Assembly: GCA_964528825.1 (NCBI GenBank) | Contig: CAZGVB010000065.1 | Location: 1 to 5,779, forward strand | Reading direction: 5' to 3' | Source: RGIG5612 sp964528825 | Lineage (GTDB): Bacteria > Bacillota > Clostridia > Lachnospirales > Lachnospiraceae | DNA length: 5,779 nt | Part shown: one piece after another, positions 1 to 5,779 of the stretch | Layout: each line of letters starts with the position of its first letter | How positions within the stretch are numbered: position 1 is the first letter of the stretch | Notes under the pieces: model-generated | The model's input: the letters and a program-made list of their open reading frames with translations, nothing else | What the model was told of the DNA's origin: nothing | The model's database searches: none | Translations under genes and position numbers: made by a program

Positions 1-1
1 C

Positions 2-334
2 GAGGAACAGGCAGCAAAGATGGCGAGGGCAGGCGCAGATGCTGTTTCGCCGCATTGCGGAGGAACTGTCGGAGGACTTGTAGGACATTCTTTTGCACTT
101 GATTATGACGCCGCATGCAATACATTACAAAAAATGTTTGATGCGGCAAGGAGGGAAAATCCCGACATAATTCTTTTGGGACACGGTGGTCCTTTTGCTT
201 CTCCCGAGGATACATACGAAATGTATAAAAGGTGTAATGCGCAGGGATTTACGGCAGGATCCGGAATTGACAGAATCCCGATTGAAAACGCAATCATTAA
301 AACAGCGCAGGCTTTTAAAAATGCGAAACTTTAA
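2..334 (+). CDS. PEP-hydrolase-like TIM-barrel protein, C-terminal part (5' truncated)
   Basis: The frame is open to the left edge, and 110 residues are visible before the TAA at 332-334. They match the C-terminal part of the phosphoenolpyruvate-hydrolase-like (TIM-br_sig_trns) family. Visible marks are SPHCGGTVGGLVGH (visible residues 16-29), the loop LLGHGGPFASPED (58-70, family pattern HGGP-x2-P-x-D) and the closing GSGIDRIPIENAI (86-98), comparable to the usual SSIERLPVE-type end. Full-length members are about 270-280 residues, so more than half lies upstream. ATG codons inside, such as 20-22, are internal methionines and not the start. The solute-binding protein gene follows after 44 bases with no terminator between, so the two are probably cotranscribed. 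The family is believed to be cytoplasmic, with a barrel related to the PEP mutase/isocitrate lyase group. The reaction of this member is unknown, and the 'PEP hydrolase' name is inherited annotation, not evidence of activity here. Confidence 0.88.
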   Translation, partial: EEQAAKMARAGADAVSPHCGGTVGGLVGHSFALDYDAACNTLQKMFDAARRENPDIILLGHGGPFASPEDTYEMYKRCNAQGFTAGSGIDRIPIENAIIKTAQAFKNAKL

Positions 335-378
335 AGCAATTTTGTATAAACTAAACAACAATAAGGAGAAAAAAGAAA

Positions 379-1566
379 ATGAAAAAAATTTTGGCATTGG
401 TATTGTCATTTGCAATGATTTTTGCACTGGCAGGCTGCGGCGGTGGGACAGGTTCCGAATCAACCTCCGGCACAGATGAAACAAAAGAGACCGGGGGCAG
501 CACATCGGCAATTACCATGGAGGATCTTGATATCAATCCTTTGATTCCTGATGGCGAAAAGATATTGGATTACAGCAACAGTGAATGGGCAACGGTATCG
601 GATTTGCTTGATATTATAGATGATGACGATCTTGCAAATGTTCAGTCACAGGAGCTTACAGCTGTCATATGCATGCATGAAAACGCTTCATATTGGTCTC
701 AGGCTTTTATCAATGGTATCAAGAGCGTGTTTGAAAAACTGAATATTGAGATTCTTTCCGTAACAGACGCTGGATTTGCAGTTGAGGAAATGATCACAAA
801 TGTTGAAAATGCAGTTTCTCTTCAGCCCGACCTGATGGTTGTTTATGTATTGGATTCAGGTGCAATGCAGTCATGCGTTCAGTCTGCAATCGACGCAGGC
901 ATCAAGCTTGTTTATTATGAAGCAGCTGTCGACGGAACCACTCACGGCGAAGATTACATAGGAACGGTTGTTGCAGACAACTATACTATCAGCCATACAT
1001 GCATGCAGCTTATGATAGATGAGGGTGGCATGGGACAGTATGCAATCTGCAATATCGACGCATCTGTTACAGATGAATACAGCCGCACAGTTCAAAGATA
1101 TTTGGGAGCAGTTGCAGCAGCAGAGGAAGCAGGAGTTGAGATTATTGATTCATTTACAACCGGAGCTACACCTGATACGGGCACGGAGGTAGGCGAGGCT
1201 ATTGTAATGGCTTATCCTGATATCATTGGAATCTGGGGAGGATTTGATGAGCTTGCGATCGCACTCGGCAACGGAGCAAACAATCTTGGATATAATGTGC
1301 TTTGCACCGGCCCTGATATGATGGATGCCAGCGCATATTCCATGGCAACGGATGGAGCATTTGTAGGATGCGGAACACAAAGTGCGTATGAATCAGGACT
1401 TGCATGTGCACTCGCTGCGGTTATCGGTGCAGTAGGAAAAGAATGTCCTGAACGTATCAACACACCATGTATCGTCGCAACAAAGGATAATCTTCAGGAA
1501 GCATGGGAACTTTCATTCCGTATGGATCTTCCGACAGAGGTAGCAGAAGCATTGGAGTCAAAATAA
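379..1566 (+). CDS. Sugar-type ABC transporter substrate-binding lipoprotein
   Basis: A 395-residue extracellular lipoprotein that should capture the substrate for the importer encoded next. The start is set by AAGGAG at 363-368, 10 bases upstream. The signal peptide has KK at residues 2-3, a hydrophobic core and a lipobox LAGC with the lipidated Cys at 20. A Ser/Thr/Gly/Glu tether (21-45) and an acidic segment with four Asp at 81-84 lead to a type-I periplasmic-binding-protein fold (Peripla_BP_4-like) from about 93 to 385. Fold-typical parts are SYWSQAFINGIKSVFEKL (104-121), AVEEMITNVENAVSLQPD (134-151), VADNYTIS (198-205), YSRTVQRYLG (234-243) and GIWGGFDELAIAL (284-296). By position in the fold, W106, N225/D227, R236, W286 and D290 are candidate pocket residues (inference). 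The total length exceeds simple ribose-binding proteins (about 300) because of the roughly 70-residue N-terminal linker. Nine cysteines besides the lipidated one are unusual for an exported protein. Ligand unknown; family assignment secure. Confidence 0.93.
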   Translation: MKKILALVLSFAMIFALAGCGGGTGSESTSGTDETKETGGSTSAITMEDLDINPLIPDGEKILDYSNSEWATVSDLLDIIDDDDLANVQSQELTAVICMHENASYWSQAFINGIKSVFEKLNIEILSVTDAGFAVEEMITNVENAVSLQPDLMVVYVLDSGAMQSCVQSAIDAGIKLVYYEAAVDGTTHGEDYIGTVVADNYTISHTCMQLMIDEGGMGQYAICNIDASVTDEYSRTVQRYLGAVAAAEEAGVEIIDSFTTGATPDTGTEVGEAIVMAYPDIIGIWGGFDELAIALGNGANNLGYNVLCTGPDMMDASAYSMATDGAFVGCGTQSAYESGLACALAAVIGAVGKECPERINTPCIVATKDNLQEAWELSFRMDLPTEVAEALESK

Positions 1567-1567
1567 A

Positions 1568-1586
1568 GAGCATGATATGCTCATGC
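1568..1586 (+). repeat. Small inverted repeat with two alternative pairings after the binding-protein stop
   Basis: Two bases after... the stop codon (1564-1566), GAGCAT (1568-1573) and ATGCTC (1577-1582) form a perfect 6-bp stem with a GAT loop. An overlapping alternative pairs GCATGA (1570-1575) with TCATGC (1581-1586) around a 5-base loop. The two cannot form together. Both stems are short and no U-run follows, so this is at most a 3' end-protecting structure. It may also be chance. Confidence 0.35.
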
Positions 1587-1600
1587 AGGAAATAATTAAA

Positions 1601-1627
1601 GGTGCTGCCGATCTTATCGGCGGCACC
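1601..1627 (+). promoter_or_regulatory. Strong intercistronic hairpin between binding-protein and ATPase genes
   Basis: GGTGCTGCCGAT (1601-1612) pairs with ATCGGCGGCACC (1616-1627) across a three-base CTT loop. This gives a 12-bp RNA stem with a single G-U wobble and a G+C-rich base. Downstream is ACATTGTATA, not a U-tract, so an efficient intrinsic terminator is unlikely. In many binding-protein-dependent transport operons a hairpin at this position protects the 3' end of the binding-protein message, or partly attenuates transcription, so that more binding protein than membrane components is made. That role is inference here. The structure itself is directly visible. Confidence 0.65.
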
Positions 1628-1659
1628 ACATTGTATATAGGCAAAGGAGAATATTTTCA

Positions 1660-3189
1660 ATGCAGACAGATACAGGCATGTTTCTGGAAATGCAGGATAT
1701 AGGGAAATCTTATTCCGGGGTGCCGGCATTAAAAAATGTGAGTTTGAGTCTGCACAGCGGAGAAGTACATGCATTGGTAGGAGAAAATGGTGCGGGCAAG
1801 TCTACGCTGATAAAGATTCTTATGGGAATCGTACCAAAAAACAGCGGAAAGATTATCTTAAACGGAGAAGAGATAGAAATACGTTCTCCTCATGATGCTG
1901 CAAAATACGGTATCGCGGCTGTATTTCAGGAGCTGAGTCAAATACCGACGCTGACTGTTGCGGAAAATGTATTCCTGTGCAAAGAACCGGTAAAAATGGG
2001 CCTGAAAATGGACCGGAAAAGGATGATCTGTGAAACACAGCAAATACTGGATCGGTACAATATAGAGCTTAATCCAAGCGACAAGGTCTGCAACTTATCT
2101 ATGGCACGCAGGCAAATGGCTGAAATAGTAAAAGCAATAGCGATCACCCCTAAAATCCTGATCATGGATGAGCCCACTTCAACATTGTCAAAGGCGGAAG
2201 CTGATATTTTGTTCAGAGTGATAGAACAGCTGAAGTCAGAAGGAACAAGCATCATTTATATATCTCACCGTATGGATGAGATATTCAAACTGGCCGACAG
2301 AATTACCATATTGCGTGACGGGTGTCTGGTCACATCGGGAAAAACGGAAGAATTTAATTTTGATAAGATAGTAAGCCTTATGATAGGCAGAGAAATCTCG
2401 TTTGAAGAGCAGTCGGACAGACGAGATAGGGATTTTTCAGGTACCGAAGTGATAATGGACGTACGGGGTATCGGCGATGGAAAGCAAATTAAGGATATCA
2501 GCTTTAAGCTGCATCGCGGGGAAATATTGGGATTTGCCGGTTTGGTCGGAAGCGGACGCAGCGAAGTAATGCAAATGCTGTTCGGCCTTACAAAAATTAA
2601 AAGAGGGGAAATCCTGCTCGAAGGAGAGAATATAAAGCATCTGAATGTTCACCAGGCAATTGAAAAGGGCATTGCTATGGTGCCTGAAAGTCGTCACCTT
2701 CAGGGAATAGTCGCAATACACAGTATTGAAGACAATATCGCATTGACTGTGCTGAAGCAAATAACTCATTACGGCATTGAAAGCCATAAGGAAAAAGCTG
2801 AACTCGCAAGGCAAATGATAGAACGACTCCATATAAAGACCGAATCCGAACGGAAAAAGTTAAGTCAGCTTTCGGGCGGAAATCAGCAAAAGGTAGTTAT
2901 CGCTAAGTGGCTTGCAACAAAACCGAAGATATTGATCTTAGACGAGCCGACGGCCGGTATCGATGTCAATGCAAAAAATGAAGTACACAAGCTTATGAGG
3001 TCACTCGCGCAGCAGGGCATGTCGATCATTCTTGTCTCTTCTGAAATGCCTGAGCTTTTAAATAACAGTGACCGAATTGTAGTTATGAACGATTTTCGTA
3101 TTATAGCCGAATATAAAGATACGACGCAGGAAGAAATAATGAGTGTCATTATGCATGATAAGGCTAACAGAAGGAAAGAGGTATGCTGA
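1660..3189 (+). CDS. Sugar-type ABC transporter ATPase, two fused nucleotide-binding domains (RbsA/MglA-like)
   Basis: A 509-residue cytoplasmic ATPase that should power the importer. Its length matches the usual size (about 500) of RbsA/MglA/XylG proteins. The start is supported by AAAGGAGA at 1643-1650, 9 bases upstream; Met7 and Met11 are less likely starts. First domain: Walker A GENGAGKST (41-49), Q-loop Gln90, signature LSMARRQ (146-152), Walker B ILIMDEPTS (166-174) and switch His203. Second domain: GLVGSGRSE (294-302) at the Walker A position, without the lysine; VPESR (341-345) where many relatives have VPEDR; signature LSGGNQQK (404-411); Walker B ILILDEPTAG (424-433); and SSE (460-462) in place of the switch histidine. 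This asymmetry, with one canonical and one degenerate site, is normal for the family. The gene ends one base before the permease start, which suggests translational coupling. Substrate cannot be inferred from the ATPase. Confidence 0.96.
   Translation: MQTDTGMFLEMQDIGKSYSGVPALKNVSLSLHSGEVHALVGENGAGKSTLIKILMGIVPKNSGKIILNGEEIEIRSPHDAAKYGIAAVFQELSQIPTLTVAENVFLCKEPVKMGLKMDRKRMICETQQILDRYNIELNPSDKVCNLSMARRQMAEIVKAIAITPKILIMDEPTSTLSKAEADILFRVIEQLKSEGTSIIYISHRMDEIFKLADRITILRDGCLVTSGKTEEFNFDKIVSLMIGREISFEEQSDRRDRDFSGTEVIMDVRGIGDGKQIKDISFKLHRGEILGFAGLVGSGRSEVMQMLFGLTKIKRGEILLEGENIKHLNVHQAIEKGIAMVPESRHLQGIVAIHSIEDNIALTVLKQITHYGIESHKEKAELARQMIERLHIKTESERKKLSQLSGGNQQKVVIAKWLATKPKILILDEPTAGIDVNAKNEVHKLMRSLAQQGMSIILVSSEMPELLNNSDRIVVMNDFRIIAEYKDTTQEEIMSVIMHDKANRRKEVC
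3171..3181 (+). promoter_or_regulatory. Ribosome binding site deciding the permease start
   Basis: The purine run AAGGAAAGAGG lies in the last codons of the ATPase gene. Its AGAGG core (3177-3181) is 9 bases from the ATG at 3191. It favours that ATG over the in-frame GTG at 3143, which would overlap the ATPase by 47 bases and add 16 charged, non-membrane residues. Confidence 0.7.
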
Positions 3190-3190
3190 C

Positions 3191-4153
3191 ATGAAGACCG
3201 CAAAGAAAAGTTTTTTTGACACAAAGGTAGGACGAGTGATCAATAATAATTTCATGTTGGTCGTATTCATTATCATGATATTGGTATTTTCATGTATAGA
3301 ACCGAATTTCAGGACAGTCAGCAACTTTCTGGTTATCGGCCGTCAGGTTGCGGTAATCGCAATATTGGGATTTGGCCTTACATTTTGTATCACGGCCGGG
3401 GAAATAGATTTCTCCGTCGGAAGTATCACCGCTCTTTCAGGCATGGTGGCAGGCCTTGTCATGAATAAGACAAATCTTGGCATATGGGCAGCGGCGGGCC
3501 TCGCAATTTTAACAGGTTTAGTTTGCGGCCTATTGAATGGAATAATGGTTACAAAGTTAAAGCTGCCGTCATTCCTCGTAACACTCGGCACTACAAGTGT
3601 TTATTCGGGCATCGCAACGACCGTTACAAATCAAAAGGCGTTGGTGCTTTACAGTGACACATTCAGCAATGTTTGGGGTAACGCAAAATTTTTGGGAATT
3701 CCGCTTCTTTTATGGTGGATGCTTGCGATAGGGCTTGTTATGTACTTTTTCTATCACCATTCACCATTCGGATCAAAGGTAAAAGCCCTTGGCGGAAATA
3801 GGTCTGCCGCTCAATATTCGGGCATAGATACCGATGGAGTCATCACGCGTGTTATGACTATATCGGGATTGCTTGCGGGTATTTGCGGCTTGCTTATGAT
3901 AGCCAGACTTAGTCAGGCAAGGCCGGACGTCGGCGGTGATTATGCTATGGATGCCATTGCAGCGGTTGTGCTCGGTGGTACGGCATTCAATGGAGGCAGC
4001 GGTTCTATACCAATGACAGCAGTAGGAGCGCTGATACTTATATCCATTACGAATGCATTGATGATTATGGGCATTCCGACTACCGTGCAATCAATCATAA
4101 AGGGCGCGATCATCATAGTAGCGGTAGCAATGAGCACAAGAACCAAACGGTGA
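3191..4153 (+). CDS. Sugar-type ABC transporter permease (BPD_transp_2 / RbsC-like)
   Basis: A 320-residue inner membrane protein, the usual size for RbsC-type permeases (about 310-340). It should form the translocation channel, probably as a homodimer because no second permease is present. The start at 3191 is chosen for its ribosome binding site (3171-3181) and one-base spacing after the ATPase stop. A basic N-terminus (KTAKK) precedes hydrophobic segments at roughly 20-36, 50-69, 77-91, 97-117, 127-142, 168-187, 220-238, 252-265, 274-292 and 298-314. Family marks are TAGEIDFSVGS (68-78), NGIMVTKLKLPSFLVTLGT (116-134), ALGGNRSAAQYSGID (199-213), and the ATPase-contact/transport loop region AMDAIAAVVLGGTAFNGGSGS (252-272), followed by NALMIMGIPTTVQSIIKGAII. 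The UPF0261 gene follows after 23 bases. Type is secure; substrate unknown. Confidence 0.95.
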   Translation: MKTAKKSFFDTKVGRVINNNFMLVVFIIMILVFSCIEPNFRTVSNFLVIGRQVAVIAILGFGLTFCITAGEIDFSVGSITALSGMVAGLVMNKTNLGIWAAAGLAILTGLVCGLLNGIMVTKLKLPSFLVTLGTTSVYSGIATTVTNQKALVLYSDTFSNVWGNAKFLGIPLLLWWMLAIGLVMYFFYHHSPFGSKVKALGGNRSAAQYSGIDTDGVITRVMTISGLLAGICGLLMIARLSQARPDVGGDYAMDAIAAVVLGGTAFNGGSGSIPMTAVGALILISITNALMIMGIPTTVQSIIKGAIIIVAVAMSTRTKR

Positions 4154-4176
4154 TTTATTGAAAAAGAGAAAATAAT

Positions 4177-5403
4177 ATGAACAGCATTGCGATAATCGGC
4201 ACCTTTGATACGAAAGGTCGTGAATTTCAATATCTAAAAGGAAAAATATCTGAATACGGCTGTAAAAGCTACATGATAGATTGCGGCGTAATGGGATCAG
4301 CGGACTTCGAGGTGGATTTTGCCAACTCGGAAGTCGCGAAGGCTGCAGGCAGCACCCTGCAAGAGCTTATTGAAATGAATGATGTCTCATATGCCTTGGA
4401 AAAGATGGCGCTCGGTGCAAAAAATATAGTAGAAAGACTGTACCGGGAAGGGAAAATACAGGGTGCGGTTTCCATGGGCGGTGGTCAAGGGACATACCTT
4501 GGAATGATTGCGATGTCGGTTTTGCCGATTGGCGTACCGAAGCTTATGATATCTACATTGGCAAGAGCAGTGAAGGAATTGTTTTTCTGTGGTGCCGATA
4601 CGGTAGTTATAGACCCAATTGTGGATGTGTCGGGTCTTAATAGTGTGCTTGAGTACAGCATTGACTGTGGAGCAAGCATTATATGCAGTTTGGTAGAAGA
4701 ATCACATATGATTTCAAAAAGTAAGAGGCCGGTATTAGCTGTTACCATGTTTGGCACAACCACTAAATGTGTTGACAAGGTGAGAGAAAACATAGAAAAA
4801 GCCGGATACGAGGTATGGGTATTTCATTCCAACGGAGTCGGGGGAATGAATATGGAAAAGCTTATACGTTGTGGACTTATCCAAGGTGTTCTTGACCTGA
4901 CGACAGCGGAAATAAGTCAGACATATCTCGGAGGAACCGCCGCTACAATCTCCTCCCGATTGGAAGCGGCGGGAGAGCTGGGGATACCTCAGGTCGTTTC
5001 AGTCGGAGGGGTAGACTTGGTGAATTTCCTGGCACGGGATACTGTTCCGGAAAGATATCAGGATGGAACACGAAGATTTCATATGCATAATCCGACTACC
5101 ACCATTATGCGAAGCGAGGCACGTGATTATGACGCAATAGGGCAGATCTTCGCAAAAAAACTGAATAAAGCGAAAGGTCCGGTGAAAATGATATTTCCCA
5201 TGTACGGATTTTCCGAATACGATAAAAAAGATGGTGTTTGGTATGATCCCGCTGCAGATATGGAACTTTTAAAAGCACTTAAGAAATATTTAAACAGCGA
5301 TATTTCCGTTATAGAGTCACCTTATCATATAAATGATGCTGAGTTTGCGAAAGAGGCGGCACAGATGATGCTTAATATGCTGTCTGAATCGACAGTCGGA
5401 TGA
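4177..5403 (+). CDS. UPF0261 / Tm-1-like ATP-binding domain protein
   Basis: A 408-residue, apparently cytoplasmic protein of the UPF0261 family, full length for the group (about 400-430). The start has a weak purine site, AAAGAGA at 4163-4169, 7 bases upstream. Family marks in order: IGTFDTKGREFQYL (7-20), IDCGV (34-38), the Gly-rich loop SMGGGQGTYLGMIAM (99-113), LPIGVPKLMISTLA (116-129), DPIVDVSGLN (146-155), VTMFGTTTKCV (189-199), VFHSNGVGGMNMEKLI (215-230), GVLDLTTAEI (237-246), GGVDLVNF (277-284), FHMHNPTTTIMR (301-312) and YHINDAEFA (383-391). There is no signal peptide or membrane span. The N-terminal half of plant Tm-1 is homologous and binds ATP in crystal structures, so a nucleotide-binding two-domain protein is expected. 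The enzymatic role in bacteria is not established to my knowledge. Position between the permease and a PEP-hydrolase-like gene suggests it works on the imported compound, with the next protein as partner (inference). Confidence 0.93.
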   Translation: MNSIAIIGTFDTKGREFQYLKGKISEYGCKSYMIDCGVMGSADFEVDFANSEVAKAAGSTLQELIEMNDVSYALEKMALGAKNIVERLYREGKIQGAVSMGGGQGTYLGMIAMSVLPIGVPKLMISTLARAVKELFFCGADTVVIDPIVDVSGLNSVLEYSIDCGASIICSLVEESHMISKSKRPVLAVTMFGTTTKCVDKVRENIEKAGYEVWVFHSNGVGGMNMEKLIRCGLIQGVLDLTTAEISQTYLGGTAATISSRLEAAGELGIPQVVSVGGVDLVNFLARDTVPERYQDGTRRFHMHNPTTTIMRSEARDYDAIGQIFAKKLNKAKGPVKMIFPMYGFSEYDKKDGVWYDPAADMELLKALKKYLNSDISVIESPYHINDAEFAKEAAQMMLNMLSESTVG

Positions 5404-5412
5404 TAAAAATAT

Positions 5413-5420
5413 AAAGGGGA
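5413..5420 (+). promoter_or_regulatory. Ribosome binding site for the last gene
   Basis: AAAGGGGA lies 11 bases before the ATG at 5432. It fixes the start of the 3'-truncated gene, which begins 28 bases after the preceding stop. Confidence 0.7.
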
Positions 5421-5431
5421 TATAAGCAGCT

Positions 5432-5779
5432 ATGAAGTTTGAGAGAAAATATATAAGAGATAAATTTCGTGCTCAGATTGAAAATAAAGAGCCGATTATC
5501 ATAGGCGGAGCAGGAATAGGACTGGTGGCCAAGGCGGCGGATCAAGCGGGAATCGACCTGATTATGGCATATAATACCGGTCCGTTTCGTATGGATGGCA
5601 CTGCTTCTCTGTGCGGATATCTTCCCTATGGCGATGCCAACGCCATTACTATGAGGCTTGGCGAGAGAATGCTGAAGGTAGTGGACCGCACACCCGTAAT
5701 AGCGGGAGTCGGAGCCAGCGATCCGTACAGGAATATACCTCGTTTTATCGGCGAGTTGATGGACATGGGATTTTCGGGA
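5432..5779 (+). CDS. PEP-hydrolase-like TIM-barrel protein, N-terminal part (3' truncated)
   Basis: The first 116 codons run open to the window edge. The protein begins MKFERKYIRDKFRAQI and contains the N-terminal marks of the phosphoenolpyruvate-hydrolase-like TIM-barrel family: EPIIIGGAGIGLVAKAADQ (20-38), AGIDLIMAYNTGPFRMDG (39-56), SLCGYLPYGDANAIT (59-73), TPVIAGVGASDPYR (87-100) and the start of the next strand at DMGFSG (111-116). In relatives this last motif continues into an NFPTVG-type segment, which lies beyond the window. The expected full length is about 275 residues. The ribosome binding site is AAAGGGGA at 5413-5420. Following the UPF0261 gene by 28 bases, it reproduces in two genes the order of the two halves of plant Tm-1. 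It is a second family member in the same operon, besides the one ending at 334. The two visible parts cover different ends of the protein and cannot be compared here. Catalytic activity is unproven. Confidence 0.93.
   Translation, partial: MKFERKYIRDKFRAQIENKEPIIIGGAGIGLVAKAADQAGIDLIMAYNTGPFRMDGTASLCGYLPYGDANAITMRLGERMLKVVDRTPVIAGVGASDPYRNIPRFIGELMDMGFSG

Noticed and set aside
345..350. TATAAA as a -10 promoter element before the binding-protein gene
   Set aside because: At 17-base spacing the -35 position (322-327) reads TGCGAA, a poor match. The region is AT-rich and the gap is only 44 bases, so one hexamer is weak evidence.
186..479. 97-residue + strand frame spanning the first gene junction
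   Set aside because: It overlaps two genes with clear homology in other frames, has no recognisable domain, and has a composition rich in Arg, Lys and Asn typical of a chance frame.
670..1007. ATGCATGCA repeated near 669 and 1000
   Set aside because: These are short palindromic words produced by Met-His and Cys-Met codons within the binding-protein gene. They show no regular spacing or flanking similarity.
1601..1640. Rho-independent terminator after the binding-protein gene
   Set aside because: The stem is good, but ACATTGTATA follows instead of a U-tract, and the essential ATPase gene lies just downstream with no visible promoter.
2539..2566. Missing Walker A lysine in the second ATPase domain as a defect
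   Set aside because: The GLVGSGRSE form is standard for the second domain of RbsA/MglA-type ATPases, as is SSE in place of the switch histidine.
2437..2832. Minus-strand reading frames inside the ATPase, permease and UPF0261 genes, such as 2437-2832, 3773-4090 and 4485-4793
   Set aside because: Each lies opposite a gene with strong family motifs and has no recognisable domain of its own, so they are shadows of the coding strand.
3143..3190. In-frame GTG start for the permease overlapping the ATPase by 47 bases
   Set aside because: It has no convincing ribosome binding site, and the added 16 residues do not look like a permease N-terminus. The ATG at 3191 has a purine-rich site and normal operon spacing.
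379..4153. Naming the transporter genes rbsB/rbsA/rbsC
   Set aside because: The family type is clear, but the substrate cannot be read from the sequence and the neighbouring genes are not ribose genes (no kinase or RbsD), so symbols would mislead.

Overview
The window looks like part of one operon from a low-to-mid G+C Gram-positive anaerobe, most likely a Clostridia/Lachnospiraceae-type bacterium. The reasons are strong purine-rich ribosome binding sites (AAGGAG, AAAGGAG), a clostridial lipoprotein signal ending in LAGC, frequent ATA and AGA/AGG codons, and a cysteine-rich extracellular solute-binding protein. This placement is inference; no rRNA or marker gene is present.

Layout: all six genes are on the + strand and tightly packed. 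(1) 2-334 is the C-terminal end of a phosphoenolpyruvate-hydrolase-like TIM-barrel protein, cut by the window start. (2) 379-1566 is a solute-binding lipoprotein. (3) 1567-1659 is the longest non-coding gap (93 bases); it holds two small hairpins. (4) 1660-3189 is a double-domain sugar-type ABC ATPase. (5) 3191-4153 is a RbsC-like permease, starting one base after the ATPase stop. (6) 4177-5403 is a UPF0261 / Tm-1-like ATP-binding-domain protein. (7) 5432-5779 is the N-terminal 116 residues of a second PEP-hydrolase-like TIM-barrel protein, cut by the window end. No stretch longer than 93 bases lacks a gene. No clear promoter, U-tailed terminator, RNA gene, mobile element or CRISPR array was seen, so the operon probably extends past both edges.

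How the genes fit together: genes 2, 4 and 5 are a complete importer of the ribose/galactoside (CUT2-like) type: lipid-anchored binding protein, fused ATPase and one permease that presumably forms a homodimer. Genes 6 and 7 are the two bacterial halves of the architecture that plants carry as a single protein, Tm-1. No kinase, isomerase, aldolase or dehydrogenase of ordinary sugar catabolism is visible. The simplest reading is that the importer brings in an unknown small polar compound and the UPF0261/PEP-hydrolase-like pair acts on it. That the operon has PEP-hydrolase-like genes on both sides of the transporter is its most unusual feature. The true substrate and reaction cannot be read from the sequence.
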